Both the position numbers and the translations under genes were made by a program. 15,909 nucleotides of DNA from Planctomycetales bacterium (GTDB lineage: Bacteria > Planctomycetota > Planctomycetia > Pirellulales > Thermoguttaceae). Positions within the stretch are counted from its first letter, which is position 1; each line of letters starts with the position of its first letter. The stretch covers positions 1 to 15,909 of the forward strand of contig SKOZ01000006.1 in NCBI GenBank assembly GCA_007119795.1. The letters run 5' to 3'. The notes beneath the pieces are model-generated. The model was not told where the DNA came from. It worked only from the letters and a program-made list of their open reading frames with translations, and searched no databases. Positions 1 to 6,983 of this stretch are shown in pieces.

Positions 1-937
1 CCGCTTCCTGACGCGAGGGCTCCGTCGGCGACTGCAAGGCGAGGTCGCTCCTGCCGGTGTAGCTCGGGTTGGAGGGAGAGCGGGGCGGTTCCGTTGGGGT
101 GGCGGGTCGGGGCGGTGTCGCCGTGGCGGAAGCGTGCGGTGGGGTGCCTTGGCCCCAGGCCGGGCGCTGCCCGACCCCCTGAGTTTGCCCTGGGGTATGC
201 CAATGCGGAGGGGATATGTCTCCCCTGGTGTGGGGCGTGGCGTCTGCGGTCACAGGAGCCGGGCTTATCCAGGGGGGGGGCTGGGGCGTGTTGGCACCGG
301 GAACGGGACCTGCCGGCTGGCGAGCTTCCTCGCGCGGCGGCCAAGTCTGCCAGGGCGGAGAGGTCTCGGCCCCGGCACCGGGGCCTGGGGCGCTAGGACT
401 GCCGTGCTGGGAGCCAAACCCATCCGCAGTGGGGTGCGACTCGCGAGCCCCTCCGTCGGTGGGCCAGCCTCCTTGCGGGGCTGCCACCTGTTGCGAGTGG
501 CTCCCGCCGACCTCGATGCGGGTGTCATTGGCGATCTGCGTAAGCATGGAGATGTAGTCAGAAGCGGGCAAAGCACCGTGAGCGCGATCCAGCTCCCGCC
601 CCTGCGGCGTGACGATGATCGTTGTCGGCAGTGCCGTGATCCGGAACTCCTGGGCGAGCCGGGAATTCTCGTCGGCATTGAGTTTCACGGGGACATACCC
701 ACGCTCCACCGCCGCTGCCACGTCGGCCCGGGAAAAGACCTGCCGCTCCATCCCCTGGCACGCGCCGCACCATTCGGCCCAGAAGTGGATGAGCACGAGT
801 CGCCCGCTCTGCTCGGCCGTGCGCTGCGCCGCCTCTAGCTCCGGTTGCCAGCGCACTAGTTCCTGGGCAGAAAGGCTGGCCGTCGGCGCGAACGCCAACA
901 GGAACACCCACGTGTAGCAAGGCCATGCCTGGTTCAT
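1..937 (-). CDS. Exported thioredoxin-fold protein with Pro/Gly-rich tail (C-terminus cut by window edge)
   Basis: Reading the minus strand from the ATG at 937 gives 312 codons without a stop up to the window edge. Residues 1-24 look like a signal peptide: a hydrophobic core (WVFLLAFAP) and a likely cut after SLSA. Residues about 27-140 are a thioredoxin fold: HFWAEWCGACQ carries the redox pair C57/C60, and RITALPTTIIV holds the cis-proline P104. Redox activity outside the cytoplasm, such as disulfide reduction or cofactor handling, is the family inference; no partner is visible. From about residue 150 the chain is very rich in Pro, Gly, Ala and Thr and looks disordered; a run of nine G on the plus strand (272-280) encodes part of it and stays in frame. 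GGGAG eight bases before the ATG is a plausible ribosome binding site. The substrate is unknown and the missing C-terminus may hold another domain. Confidence 0.85.
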   Translation of the reverse strand, partial: MNQAWPCYTWVFLLAFAPTASLSAQELVRWQPELEAAQRTAEQSGRLVLIHFWAEWCGACQGMERQVFSRADVAAAVERGYVPVKLNADENSRLAQEFRITALPTTIIVTPQGRELDRAHGALPASDYISMLTQIANDTRIEVGGSHSQQVAAPQGGWPTDGGARESHPTADGFGSQHGSPSAPGPGAGAETSPPWQTWPPREEARQPAGPVPGANTPQPPPWISPAPVTADATPHTRGDISPPHWHTPGQTQGVGQRPAWGQGTPPHASATATPPRPATPTEPPRSPSNPSYTGRSDLALQSPTEPSRQEA

Positions 938-1263
938 ACGAAGAACTCCCACTCGATACGAGGAGCGCCCGCCGGATGGGACGGGGATGTGCGTTCCCTA
1001 CTGGCGGGCGACGACCGCGGATTCGGCAGACGAAAACGGAGGCCTTTCTTGGGCCGCCGGGCCTGTTATCGGTAACGCCTGGTGTGGAAGTGCGACGAAA
1101 GTTTGCGGAATTTTCGGGTTGTGCGGCCCTGGGGGGAATGTGGGCTCCCCACTGCATCGGTAGTTCGGCGAATGCTTCGCGCGTTGCGGGGGGCGACCGG
1201 CGACTCAGCGAGGGGTATTGGGGGTGGCCGGCAGGGCGAAAACTCGAATTGTCGATACAAACC

Positions 1264-1291
1264 TTGACAGGAACCGACATAAAGTTAAGAT
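1264..1291 (+). promoter_or_regulatory. Sigma-70-like promoter pointing towards rho
   Basis: A perfect TTGACA (1264-1269), a 16-bp spacer and TAAGAT (1286-1291, four of six matches to TATAAT). It is the best -35/-10 pair in the spacer. Transcription would start near 1298 and run about 930 nt before the rho start codon with no obvious gene between. Whether that transcript reaches rho is unknown. Confidence 0.5.
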
Positions 1292-1604
1292 GGCCGTAGT
1301 GAGAGTTCTACTTGGCGGCCGGTAGAGCCATTTGCTTGGTGGCCACCGGCGCTGAGATGGGGCCGTCCGGTTCCAGCTTTGCACGGCCGTGCTGCGATAG
1401 ATTTGGGGCGAGAGGGCTGGTCGTGCAGGTTGGCTGGCTGCGCGTGTCTTTCGAAGGTACTTCGGGCACCGCGCTGCGGAGGGCCGGGGGAGCATGCTGT
1501 CCGCGCCGAGAGGTGGCGGCAAGCGGGGCTGGGGCGCCGCGTGTCGGCCGCAATGCATCGGTTGTTGGTGCTTGGATTATCCGTGCCGAGGGTGGATTCT
1601 CCCG

Positions 1605-1624
1605 GGGGCTCAGCGGTGAGCCCC
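1605..1624 (+). other. Perfect 8-bp hairpin in the rho upstream region
   Basis: GGGGCTCA, loop GCGG, TGAGCCCC: eight consecutive pairs with a tetraloop. No T-run follows, so it is not a standard intrinsic terminator. It lies in the predicted transcript from the promoter at 1264-1291 and supports the idea that this RNA is structured. Confidence 0.4.
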
Positions 1625-2226
1625 TCGCGTCCACGTCTGGCGAGGCACAATAGGTACCTGCTGTCTGGGTTCGTTCGGTTCACACCCGTTTTGGCCCTTG
1701 CGCCGGGTGGGGCGGAATGCCGAGGGAGTTGCAACCGGTGGCAGAGCGTGGTGCTGGGGACAAACAATACCACGGAGGCCGCTATCGGCCGGTCCGGTGG
1801 TGTCCGTGAAGGGGTCGCTATCCGCCGCGAGGCGCGTTGATCGCTGGATTGCGGGGCGCGCGGGAGAGGACCCCAGAGCCGACGGTCCGGGCTGCACGAT
1901 TGCTCCGCGGAGTGATCTTTCCCCGATTGTCCGGGTATAGAGAGGGTGCGGACAGCACCAGTTTATTCCCCCTTGCGGTTGACTCTCGAGTCGCTCCAGC
2001 ATTGTCCTGCCGGCTCTCAGGAACCGGCCAGGTCCAGGAGGTCATCGTTGCCCTGATTTGGGAACGGAGTTCCTTCGTGCGCCGAGCCGCTGGATTTCGG
2101 ACGGGCGGTTCGGCACGCCGGAATCGGGTCGCCTCAGCCCCCGGTCGAGCCCGTCCTTAGGAACGGGACGACGCCCGGGAGCGCACGGTGCCCGAGCGGT
2201 GGTTTGTGTTCTTCGATAGGTGGATC

Positions 2227-3495
2227 ATGGGAAAAAGGAAGAAAGGGAAACCGCGCGGCAAGACGGGCGTCCACGGCCCGAGCCACCGCGCTCGCACCCG
2301 ACCCCTTCGCGACACGCGGCCGCAGCCGAACGTCGTGCGGGAAAACGAACCCGGCGAGAATGGGGACGTGGGACCGCTCCACGCCGGCGGCGGGGTGCTG
2401 GAAATGCACCCCAACGGCTACGGGTTCCTGCGGGATCCCAACGCCAACTATATACGCCAGTTGACCGACCCCTTCGTACCCGGCAGCATGATCGAGAAGT
2501 ACGCGCTGCGGGAAGGGGTTCACCTCAACGGCATGGTGCAACCCGGCCGCAAGCAGCAGGGGCCGCGGCTCCGCGAGCTGCACGACGTGGACGGGATGAC
2601 TCCGGAGCAGTACCGCGAGGTCAAGGGGTTCGACGAGCTCACGCCCATCAACCCCGAGTCCTGGCTGAAGCTGGAGACGGGCCCCACGCCGCTGACGACC
2701 CGGGTCATGGACCTGCTCACGCCCCTGGGCAAAGGGCAGCGGGCCTTGATCGTCGCTCCCCCGCGGACCGGCAAGACGATCCTCCTCCAGCACATCAGCG
2801 AGGGAATCGCCACGAACAACCCGGGCTGCAAGCTGATCGTCTTGCTCATCGACGAGCGGCCCGAAGAGGTCACCGACATGCGGCGGGCCGTCCGCGGCGA
2901 AGTCGTGGCCAGCAGTCTGGACCGCGACATCGAGAGCCACGTCCGCCTCTCCCAACTCGTCGTCGAGCGCTGCAAGCGGCTCGCCGAGATGGGCAAGGAC
3001 GTTGTCATGCTCCTCGACTCGATCACCCGCCTGGCCCGCGCCTTCAACAAGTGGGTCGGCAATACGGGCCGCACCATGTCCGGCGGCGTGGACATCAAGG
3101 CCATGGACGTCCCCAAGAAGCTCTTCGCCACGGCCCGCCTCTTCGAAGAGGGCGGATCGCTGACCATCGTGGGCACCGCCCTGATCGACACCGGCAGCCG
3201 CATGGACGAGCTGATCTTCCAGGAGTTCAAGGGCACCGGCAACATGGAGCTGGTCCTCGACCGCAAGCTCGCCGACCGGCGGATCTGGCCGGCCATCGAC
3301 ATCTCGCAGTCGGGCACCCGCCGCGAGGAGAAGCTCCTCCCGCCCGAGACGCTGCACGCGGTCACCATGCTCCGCCGCACACTCTCGACGATGCATCACG
3401 TCGACGCCATGGAGCAGCTCACCGCCAAGCTCGGCAAGTTCAAGTCGAACCAGGATTTCATCGACCTGATCAGCGGCGCCCACATCAACGACTGA
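2227..3495 (+). CDS. rho: Transcription termination factor Rho
   Basis: The 422-aa product is the hexameric RNA-dependent ATPase that ends transcription. Order of parts: a basic tail (residues 1-50, KRKKGKPRGK), a cold-shock-type RNA-binding domain beginning at GGVLEMHPNGYGFLRD (54-70), and the RecA-like motor. Motor motifs are Walker A APPRTGKT (177-184), LIDERPEEV (207-215), Walker B VVMLLDSITR (259-268), the secondary RNA-binding loop near SGGVDIKAMD (285-294) and the GTGNMEL segment (336-342). The usual Rho_N helical domain of about 45 residues is not recognisable; the basic tail stands in its place. The ATG at 2227 has AGGTGG just upstream and is preferred; a GTG at 2188 would add 13 residues. 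Walker A has Arg-Thr where the E. coli protein has Lys-Ala. No operon partner is evident. Function is firm; the start is less so. Confidence 0.97.
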   Translation: MGKRKKGKPRGKTGVHGPSHRARTRPLRDTRPQPNVVRENEPGENGDVGPLHAGGGVLEMHPNGYGFLRDPNANYIRQLTDPFVPGSMIEKYALREGVHLNGMVQPGRKQQGPRLRELHDVDGMTPEQYREVKGFDELTPINPESWLKLETGPTPLTTRVMDLLTPLGKGQRALIVAPPRTGKTILLQHISEGIATNNPGCKLIVLLIDERPEEVTDMRRAVRGEVVASSLDRDIESHVRLSQLVVERCKRLAEMGKDVVMLLDSITRLARAFNKWVGNTGRTMSGGVDIKAMDVPKKLFATARLFEEGGSLTIVGTALIDTGSRMDELIFQEFKGTGNMELVLDRKLADRRIWPAIDISQSGTRREEKLLPPETLHAVTMLRRTLSTMHHVDAMEQLTAKLGKFKSNQDFIDLISGAHIND

Positions 3496-3675
3496 GGAAG
3501 CAGTGGCGCGGCGGTCCCGGCGGTCCGCCCTCGATCGTCCGTGGCAGGCGGGGGGCTATCCCGGCGCGCTGTGTCCCGACGCCCGAAGCCATTCCGTGCG
3601 CCGCCGGCCTTGCATCGGCGGCAGGAGTCGGGCACGATAGATACAGGGAACCGCCGCTCGGCGGCCTATCCCTCC

Positions 3676-3757
3676 GGAGGGTAAGCGAATGGCTAGCGGC
3701 CACACTGGAAATGTGGTGCCCCGAAAGGGGTTGTGGGTTCGAGTCCCATGCCCTCCG
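3676..3757 (+). tRNA. tRNA-Ser (anticodon GGA)
   Basis: It folds as a class II tRNA. The acceptor GGAGGGT (3676-3682) pairs with GCCCTCC (3750-3756) with one terminal wobble, and the discriminator base is G3757. The anticodon stem CCACA/TGTGG encloses the loop CTGGAAA with anticodon GGA at 3707-3709, reading UCC and UCU. The long variable arm CCCC-GAAA-GGGG and the G discriminator are serine identity features. The T-arm is GTGGG-TTCGAGT-CCCAT. The 3' CCA is not encoded and must be added by the nucleotidyltransferase. The D-stem is short but the fold is otherwise standard. Confidence 0.95.
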
Positions 3758-4254
3758 CTCTGATAGCCACCTGGAAATCCATGGGTTCGGTCGGTTTGGC
3801 GGCCGGGCCCTTTGCCCTTTCCGGACAAGGATTCGGACATGCGGGGGGCTTGATCCGTCGCCGATCGATCAGGGACCGCACGGTCGACGCGTGGGGGCTG
3901 TCAGCAATGGCTCGCCGGCAGCCGCCAATCGAAAGGGCGGTATTGGACGCCGTGAAGTGAAGGACGGTTTCCGCCGCCGTCGCGTTCCTGGCGATGGCCG
4001 TTGCGGGCATTGCCATCTTGTTTACGGCCCTTCGCGCGCGGCCGGGGGAATACCTCCTCCGCGAATCTGGCGTGATCACCAGCCGCAAAACGGATAACGG
4101 GGTGGCCGCGCGAATCCTCGCTGGAGCCGCCGTGAGGGCGGAGGAAAAGGTTGATGCCCCCCTCGCCGATGCCGACGACGTGGGCTTGTGCTCCTCCTTG
4201 GCGACGCCGGGAACCGGCTGTTCGCACGCTCGCCCTGGCTTTTTCTACGGCTTG
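3758..4254. other. Spacer between tRNA-Ser and the helicase promoter
   Basis: About 500 bp with no confident gene. One plus-strand frame (ATG 3994, stop 4258-4260, 88 aa) begins with a hydrophobic stretch (MAVAGIAILFTAL) that could be a membrane segment, but it has no ribosome binding site, the rest is not protein-like and I recognise no family, so I do not call it. No clear terminator follows the tRNA. Confidence 0.4.
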
Positions 4255-4263
4255 TGCTAGAAT
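4255..4263 (+). promoter_or_regulatory. Extended -10 promoter of the rhlE-like helicase
   Basis: TG-N-TAGAAT (4255-4263) is an extended -10 element whose hexamer matches TATAAT at five of six positions. The hexamer 17 bp upstream, CTGGCT, is only a weak -35, as expected for extended -10 promoters. The start would be near 4270, giving a leader of about 115 nt that contains both hairpins described below. Confidence 0.55.
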
Positions 4264-4291
4264 TGGGCTGATTCACTCCACTTGCCACTTG

Positions 4292-4321
4292 GCCATTGGA
4301 TGACTGCCAGGTACCAATGGC
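4292..4321 (+). promoter_or_regulatory. First hairpin in the helicase leader
   Basis: GCCATTGG (4292-4299) and CCAATGGC (4314-4321) form a perfect 8-bp stem around a 14-nt loop, inside the predicted 5' untranslated region of the helicase mRNA. No T-run follows, so termination is unlikely; an mRNA-stability or regulatory role is inferred. Confidence 0.5.
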
Positions 4322-4354
4322 TTTCTGAGAACGCAAGTCGCGCTGCTCGCATCT

Positions 4355-4380
4355 GGTCCTGGAACGCTCCCTCTAGGACC
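4355..4380 (+). promoter_or_regulatory. Hairpin covering the helicase ribosome binding site
   Basis: GGTCCT (4355-4360) pairs perfectly with AGGACC (4375-4380) around a 14-nt loop. The 3' arm contains AGGA (4375-4378), the only Shine-Dalgarno-like sequence before the ATG at 4385, with six bases between. When folded, the site would be hidden, so translation could depend on melting or on a factor that opens the stem. Helicase autoregulation or temperature response is possible but only inferred. Confidence 0.5.
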
Positions 4381-4384
4381 TTGA

Positions 4385-5695
4385 ATGACGTTCGATCAGC
4401 TTGGGCTCGCCGAGCCCCTCCTCCGTGCGGTCGCTGCCGAAGGCTATACCGTTCCCACTCCGATCCAGTTCCAGGCGATTCCCCGCATGCTGGCCGGTCG
4501 CGACCTGCTCGGCTGTGCGCAGACGGGCACGGGCAAGACGGCGGCCTTCGCCCTGCCTATCCTCCATCGCCTGGGCGATTTCCCCTCGTCGCCCGCCGGC
4601 CGCACCCGCCCCATCCGTGTCCTCGTGCTGGCCCCGACCCGGGAGTTGGCCCAGCAAATCAGTCACAGCTTCCACGCCTACGGGCACTATACCGGGCTCC
4701 GGAACACGGTGGTCGTGGGCGGGGTCGGTCAGAATCCTCAGCGGCTCGCCCTGAAGCGCGGTATCGATATCCTGATCGCAACACCCGGCCGCCTGCTCGA
4801 CCTGATGGGCCAAGGGCTCGTGGATCTGAAATCGGTGGAGATGTTCGTGCTGGACGAGGCCGACCGCATGCTGGACATGGGGTTCATCCCCGATATTCGC
4901 CGCATCATTGCGCGCTTGCCCCAACGGAGGCAAACGGTCCTCTTCTCCGCGACCATGCCGGAGAGCATCGAACAGTTGGCCCGTGCCATCCTCCGCAAGC
5001 CCGCGCAAGTCCGCGTCGCCCAGGTTCGGGCGACCACGGAGCTCATCGAGCAATCGGTGGCATTCGTGCCGCGGCAGCACAAGACCCGCGTGGTGGCCGA
5101 TCTGCTGAGGACGCCGGCGGTGGCGCGGGCGCTGGTGTTCACCCGCACCAAGCACGGTGCGGACCGGCTGGCCCGGCAGTTGTACCAGTTGGGGATCAGT
5201 GCGGGGGTGCTCCACGGAGCCAAGAGCCAATCGGCGCGGCAGAGGACGCTGGAAGGCTTCAAATCGGGGCGGACGGCGGTCCTGGTGGCCACCGACCTCG
5301 CCGCCCGCGGAATCGATGTGGAAGGCATCTCCCACGTCGTCAACTATGACCTCCCGCACGAAGCCGAGACCTACGTCCACCGGATCGGCCGGACCGGGCG
5401 GGCCGGGGTTCCAGGTGTCGCCATCGCCTTCTGTGACGAAGAGGAGCGGAAGCACCTGGTGGCAATTCAGCGGCTGATCGGCCAGGCTTTGTCGGTGGAG
5501 AAAAAACTCTCCATGCTCGAGGCCACCGCTGGACCGAACCAGCGGCAGAGCGCTGCGGACGATGGCGACTCACGAGAGTGTGCGGACCGGAAGGAGGTCG
5601 TGCACCCTCGAGGAACCAGGAAGCGAACCCCGCGGGTCTCGGGGAGGCCGCACGTGCGCGGGAAGAACTCCCGAACCCTGCGAAGGGCGCTCTGA
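4385..5695 (+). CDS. rhlE: DEAD-box ATP-dependent RNA helicase, RhlE type
   Basis: This 436-aa protein unwinds or remodels RNA duplexes using ATP, in ribosome assembly or RNA decay. All core motifs are present in order: Q motif (F3 and TPIQFQ at 25-30), Walker A AQTGTGKT (45-52), PTRELA (84-89), GG (112-113), TPGR (133-136), DEAD (157-160), SAT (188-190), the RhlE-like stretch [16 protein letters not shown] (251-266), [10 protein letters not shown] (302-311) and HRIGRTGR (332-339). After about residue 380 comes a hydrophilic basic tail ([15 protein letters not shown]), typical of this family and probably RNA-binding. The ATG at 4385 has AGGA six bases upstream, inside a hairpin. It has its own promoter and faces the next gene tail to tail, so it is probably monocistronic. 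Its exact cellular target cannot be read from sequence. Confidence 0.95.
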   Translation: MTFDQLGLAEPLLRAVAAEGYTVPTPIQFQAIPRMLAGRDLLGCAQTGTGKTAAFALPILHRLGDFPSSPAGRTRPIRVLVLAPTRELAQQISHSFHAYGHYTGLRNTVVVGGVGQNPQRLALKRGIDILIATPGRLLDLMGQGLVDLKSVEMFVLDEADRMLDMGFIPDIRRIIARLPQRRQTVLFSATMPESIEQLARAILRKPAQVRVAQVRATTELIEQSVAFVPRQHKTRVVADLLRTPAVARALVFTRTKHGADRLARQLYQLGISAGVLHGAKSQSARQRTLEGFKSGRTAVLVATDLAARGIDVEGISHVVNYDLPHEAETYVHRIGRTGRAGVPGVAIAFCDEEERKHLVAIQRLIGQALSVEKKLSMLEATAGPNQRQSAADDGDSRECADRKEVVHPRGTRKRTPRVSGRPHVRGKNSRTLRRAL

Positions 5696-5702
5696 CAGGA
5701 AG

Positions 5703-5720
5703 GAAGAGGGGGCCCTCTTC
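5703..5720. terminator. Hairpin between two convergent genes, likely bidirectional terminator
   Basis: GAAGAGGG-GG-CCCTCTTC is a near-perfect palindrome 7 bp after the helicase stop and directly next to the stop codon of the opposing gene (5721-5723). There is no T-run on either side, so it may act as an mRNA end stabiliser or work together with Rho. Confidence 0.5.
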
Positions 5721-6107
5721 TCAGGGTAGGGGCAGCCAGGCCGGCTTGCCGGTCCCGGGGAGCGACGCCAGGCACCCGTTCCAGTAGGCGACCAGTTCGG
5801 CACGGACTGCCACGTGGAGCAGGTCGCTGTCGCCAGGGGCATCCGTCGCGCACGCGACCACCCAGGGGATATCAATGTCCGAGTCGCAGAAGGCCCAGTG
5901 CAAGAACGTCTCGCGCCCGAGCCAGACGTGCTCGACGCTGCACCAGAGGGCCGCGTGGTTCGTCCCGCGGTAGTCGAACTGGAAGAGGGCGTCCGCGGCG
6001 ACGTGCACTGCACTGCGCAGCGATAGCCGGCACGCGCGGCGGCGGAGCGATAACTGGCGGGCGGTGGGAGGTCTTGCCATGCGCGAACTGAGACAGGCAT
6101 CGAGCAT
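5721..6107 (-). CDS. Hypothetical protein, 128 aa
   Basis: I do not recognise a family. The C-terminal three quarters read as a folded soluble domain: ALFQFDYRGTNHAALW, then an acidic stretch around FCDSDIDIPWVVA, then AELVAYWNGCL. It has no signal peptide or membrane segment, and is rich in Trp and Cys with an Arg-rich N-terminal part. The start is uncertain. The ATG at 6107 has AAGGA about 10-11 bases upstream and is chosen; ATG 6080 would give a shorter protein, and ATG 6152 or an upstream start at 6248 a longer one, without better ribosome binding sites. It lies tail to tail with the helicase and downstream of the 51-aa basic protein gene, from which it is separated by a strong hairpin. 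The coding call rests on protein-like composition and open frame only. Confidence 0.55.
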   Translation of the reverse strand: MLDACLSSRMARPPTARQLSLRRRACRLSLRSAVHVAADALFQFDYRGTNHAALWCSVEHVWLGRETFLHWAFCDSDIDIPWVVACATDAPGDSDLLHVAVRAELVAYWNGCLASLPGTGKPAWLPLP

Positions 6108-6183
6108 GTCGTTGCTGATCCTTAAGTCCGTGGTACGGCGAGGTGATGCCATCGAGGGCAAGGTTCGGGCGTAGGGCGCTGCC

Positions 6184-6211
6184 CCGGCCACCGGTTCACC
6201 GCGGTGGCCGG
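6184..6211 (-). terminator. Hairpin after the 51-aa protein gene
   Basis: CCGGCCACC (6184-6192) and GGTGGCCGG (6203-6211) form a perfect 9-bp stem around a 10-nt loop, starting five bases after the minus-strand stop codon at 6217-6219. No T-run follows on the minus strand. The placement fits a transcription or mRNA-decay barrier. Confidence 0.5.
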
Positions 6212-6216
6212 AGGAG

Positions 6217-6372
6217 TCAGTTTTCGCCTGCCGTTCCGCCTGCAACACCGGAGTCGTCGGTGCTCTTGGCGGCCTCTTTCTTCTTCATGCGGCGGGCCCT
6301 CTTCTCTTCCGACTTCTGTTTCTTCTGTTGATCGCGGGCTCGCTTGGCATAGGTGTTGTTGTTGCGTGCCAT
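6217..6372 (-). CDS. Small Lys/Arg-rich conserved protein, 51 aa
   Basis: Starts at ATG 6372 with a strong AAGGAG four bases upstream and ends at TGA 6217-6219. The sequence begins MARNNNTYAKRARDQQKKQK, continues with alternating Lys/Arg and Glu (SEEKRARRMKKKEAAK) and ends with a short Gly/Ala/Asp tail. It resembles a group of tiny basic proteins in several bacterial phyla that start with M-x-R-N-x-N-T-Y/F-A-K-R and have no assigned function. The charge pattern predicts one long helix that could bind RNA or ribosomes; that is inference. It lies between an upstream hairpin (6459-6480) and a terminator-like hairpin (6184-6211), so it may be its own transcript. Its charge pattern and good ribosome binding site make it a confident gene despite its size. 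Confidence 0.8.
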   Translation of the reverse strand: MARNNNTYAKRARDQQKKQKSEEKRARRMKKKEAAKSTDDSGVAGGTAGEN

Positions 6373-6458
6373 GAATCTCCTTCATCGTCGACTCAAAAAA
6401 CCCAATCCCTCCTGGCGGATCCGCGGGCTTCCTCTCGGTGGCACGCACCGTGGGGAGC

Positions 6459-6480
6459 ACCCATCCTCGCGAGAATGGGT
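6459..6480 (-). terminator. Hairpin downstream of the GIY-YIG-like gene
   Basis: ACCCAT (6459-6464) pairs with ATGGGT (6475-6480), and the inner CTCGCGAG is itself self-complementary. It lies about 62 bp after the stop of the minus-strand gene ending at 6543 and upstream of the 51-aa gene. A terminator role is likely but not proven; there is no adjacent T-run. Confidence 0.35.
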
Positions 6481-6542
6481 CTTAACCCCGATAGCCCCGC
6501 GGAACGCTCCGGGAAACCGGCAGGCAGGAGCGGTTCATTCGT

Positions 6543-6875
6543 TCATTCGTTGCACGCCGGACGGAGGCCGGCGACGAGATCCTGCTCCTTGGTCCGGCGG
6601 GACTCCTCGACGGCATCGGACTGAACGCAGATGCAGTTGGCGCCCTGGGCGGTGAAGTCTTGGGCCTTCAGGTGCAGGTCGGCGGGTTGGGAAAAATCCT
6701 CCGTGTGGCCCACGAAAATGGGTACGATCCTGCGGCGTTGACTGGCCCCCTGCGGGCGGCTGCCAATGACAAAGACGCCGCCAAGCTTGCGGAATCTCGT
6801 CCCTAGAGGGAAAACCTTGAACCGGTATCTCTGGCCGGATTCTCCCTGGAAGACCGTTCTACCGAGCGCTGGCAT
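6543..6875 (-). CDS. Small GIY-YIG-like domain protein, 110 aa
   Basis: Starts at ATG 6875 with AAAGGA six bases upstream. The N-terminus (GRTVFQGESGQRYRFKVFPLGTRFRKLGGVFVIGSR) leads to a beta-hairpin-like pair, GGVFVIG and IVPIFVGHTEDF, that resembles the GIY and YIG strands of the GIY-YIG fold. The segment continues with H, GANCICV, a Glu in TKEQDLV, and ends LRPACNE with the conserved Asn position near the C-terminus. I recall a similar family of about 105 aa with the pattern VYVGQT-dLs-rf...H...GANCICV...E-DL...P-CN in diverse bacteria. The helix after the YIG strand reads EDFSQPADLH and lacks the catalytic Arg expected of active nucleases, so this may bind rather than cut nucleic acid. 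The GIY-YIG assignment is inference from motifs. It stands 108 bp downstream of the 184-aa gene and may be co-transcribed with it. Confidence 0.75.
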   Translation of the reverse strand: MPALGRTVFQGESGQRYRFKVFPLGTRFRKLGGVFVIGSRPQGASQRRRIVPIFVGHTEDFSQPADLHLKAQDFTAQGANCICVQSDAVEESRRTKEQDLVAGLRPACNE

Positions 6876-6983
6876 GGGTTGTTCCTTTGCGATGAGATGG
6901 GATTCCTCTTCCCGTTACTGCCGATTTTTGGACCGACGGCGTTTGCCCGCCCCAAGGCTCCTGTCCTCCCCTTCCGCAGACGG

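Larger units (their letters stand above)
938..2226. other. Long gene-poor spacer upstream of rho
   Basis: About 1.3 kb between two divergent genes in which I find no convincing coding sequence. Open frames exist on both strands, but they lack the G/C third-position bias of the real genes here, have odd compositions and match no family I know. The plus strand has clearly more G than C. The stretch contains a sigma-70-like promoter (1264-1291), a perfect 8-bp hairpin (1605-1624), a GACTC-TC-GAGTC inverted repeat (1981-1992) and a weaker hairpin (2150-2167). It may be a long rho leader, an unrecognised non-coding RNA, or decayed sequence. I looked for the conserved cores of RNase P RNA, tmRNA and SRP RNA and did not see them. 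Confidence 0.5.

Noticed and set aside
938..2226. RNase P RNA, tmRNA or SRP RNA upstream of rho
   Set aside because: The conserved core sequences of these RNAs were looked for by eye and not found on either strand.
2134..3483. Long open frame antisense to rho (about 449 codons)
   Set aside because: It mirrors a complete rho gene whose motifs are all on the plus strand; long antisense frames are common in GC-rich genes and its translation is not protein-like.
3651..3664. CCGCCG-CT-CGGCGG inverted repeat before tRNA-Ser as a rho terminator
   Set aside because: It is 155 bp from the rho stop, has a very tight loop and no T-run; its role is unclear.
3670..3681. CCCTCCGGAGGG palindrome at the 5' end of tRNA-Ser as an integration site
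   Set aside because: It duplicates only six bases of the acceptor strand, and there is no integrase or second direct repeat in the window.
3556..4088. Minus-strand frames containing GLEPTTPFGAP-like and GGIGRRAAV-like peptides
   Set aside because: These peptides are well-known false translations of tRNA-Ser genes; the tRNA at 3676-3757 explains them.
3994..4260. 88-codon plus-strand frame with hydrophobic N-terminus
   Set aside because: No ribosome binding site, no recognisable family and an implausible C-terminal half; kept only as a remark in the spacer entry.
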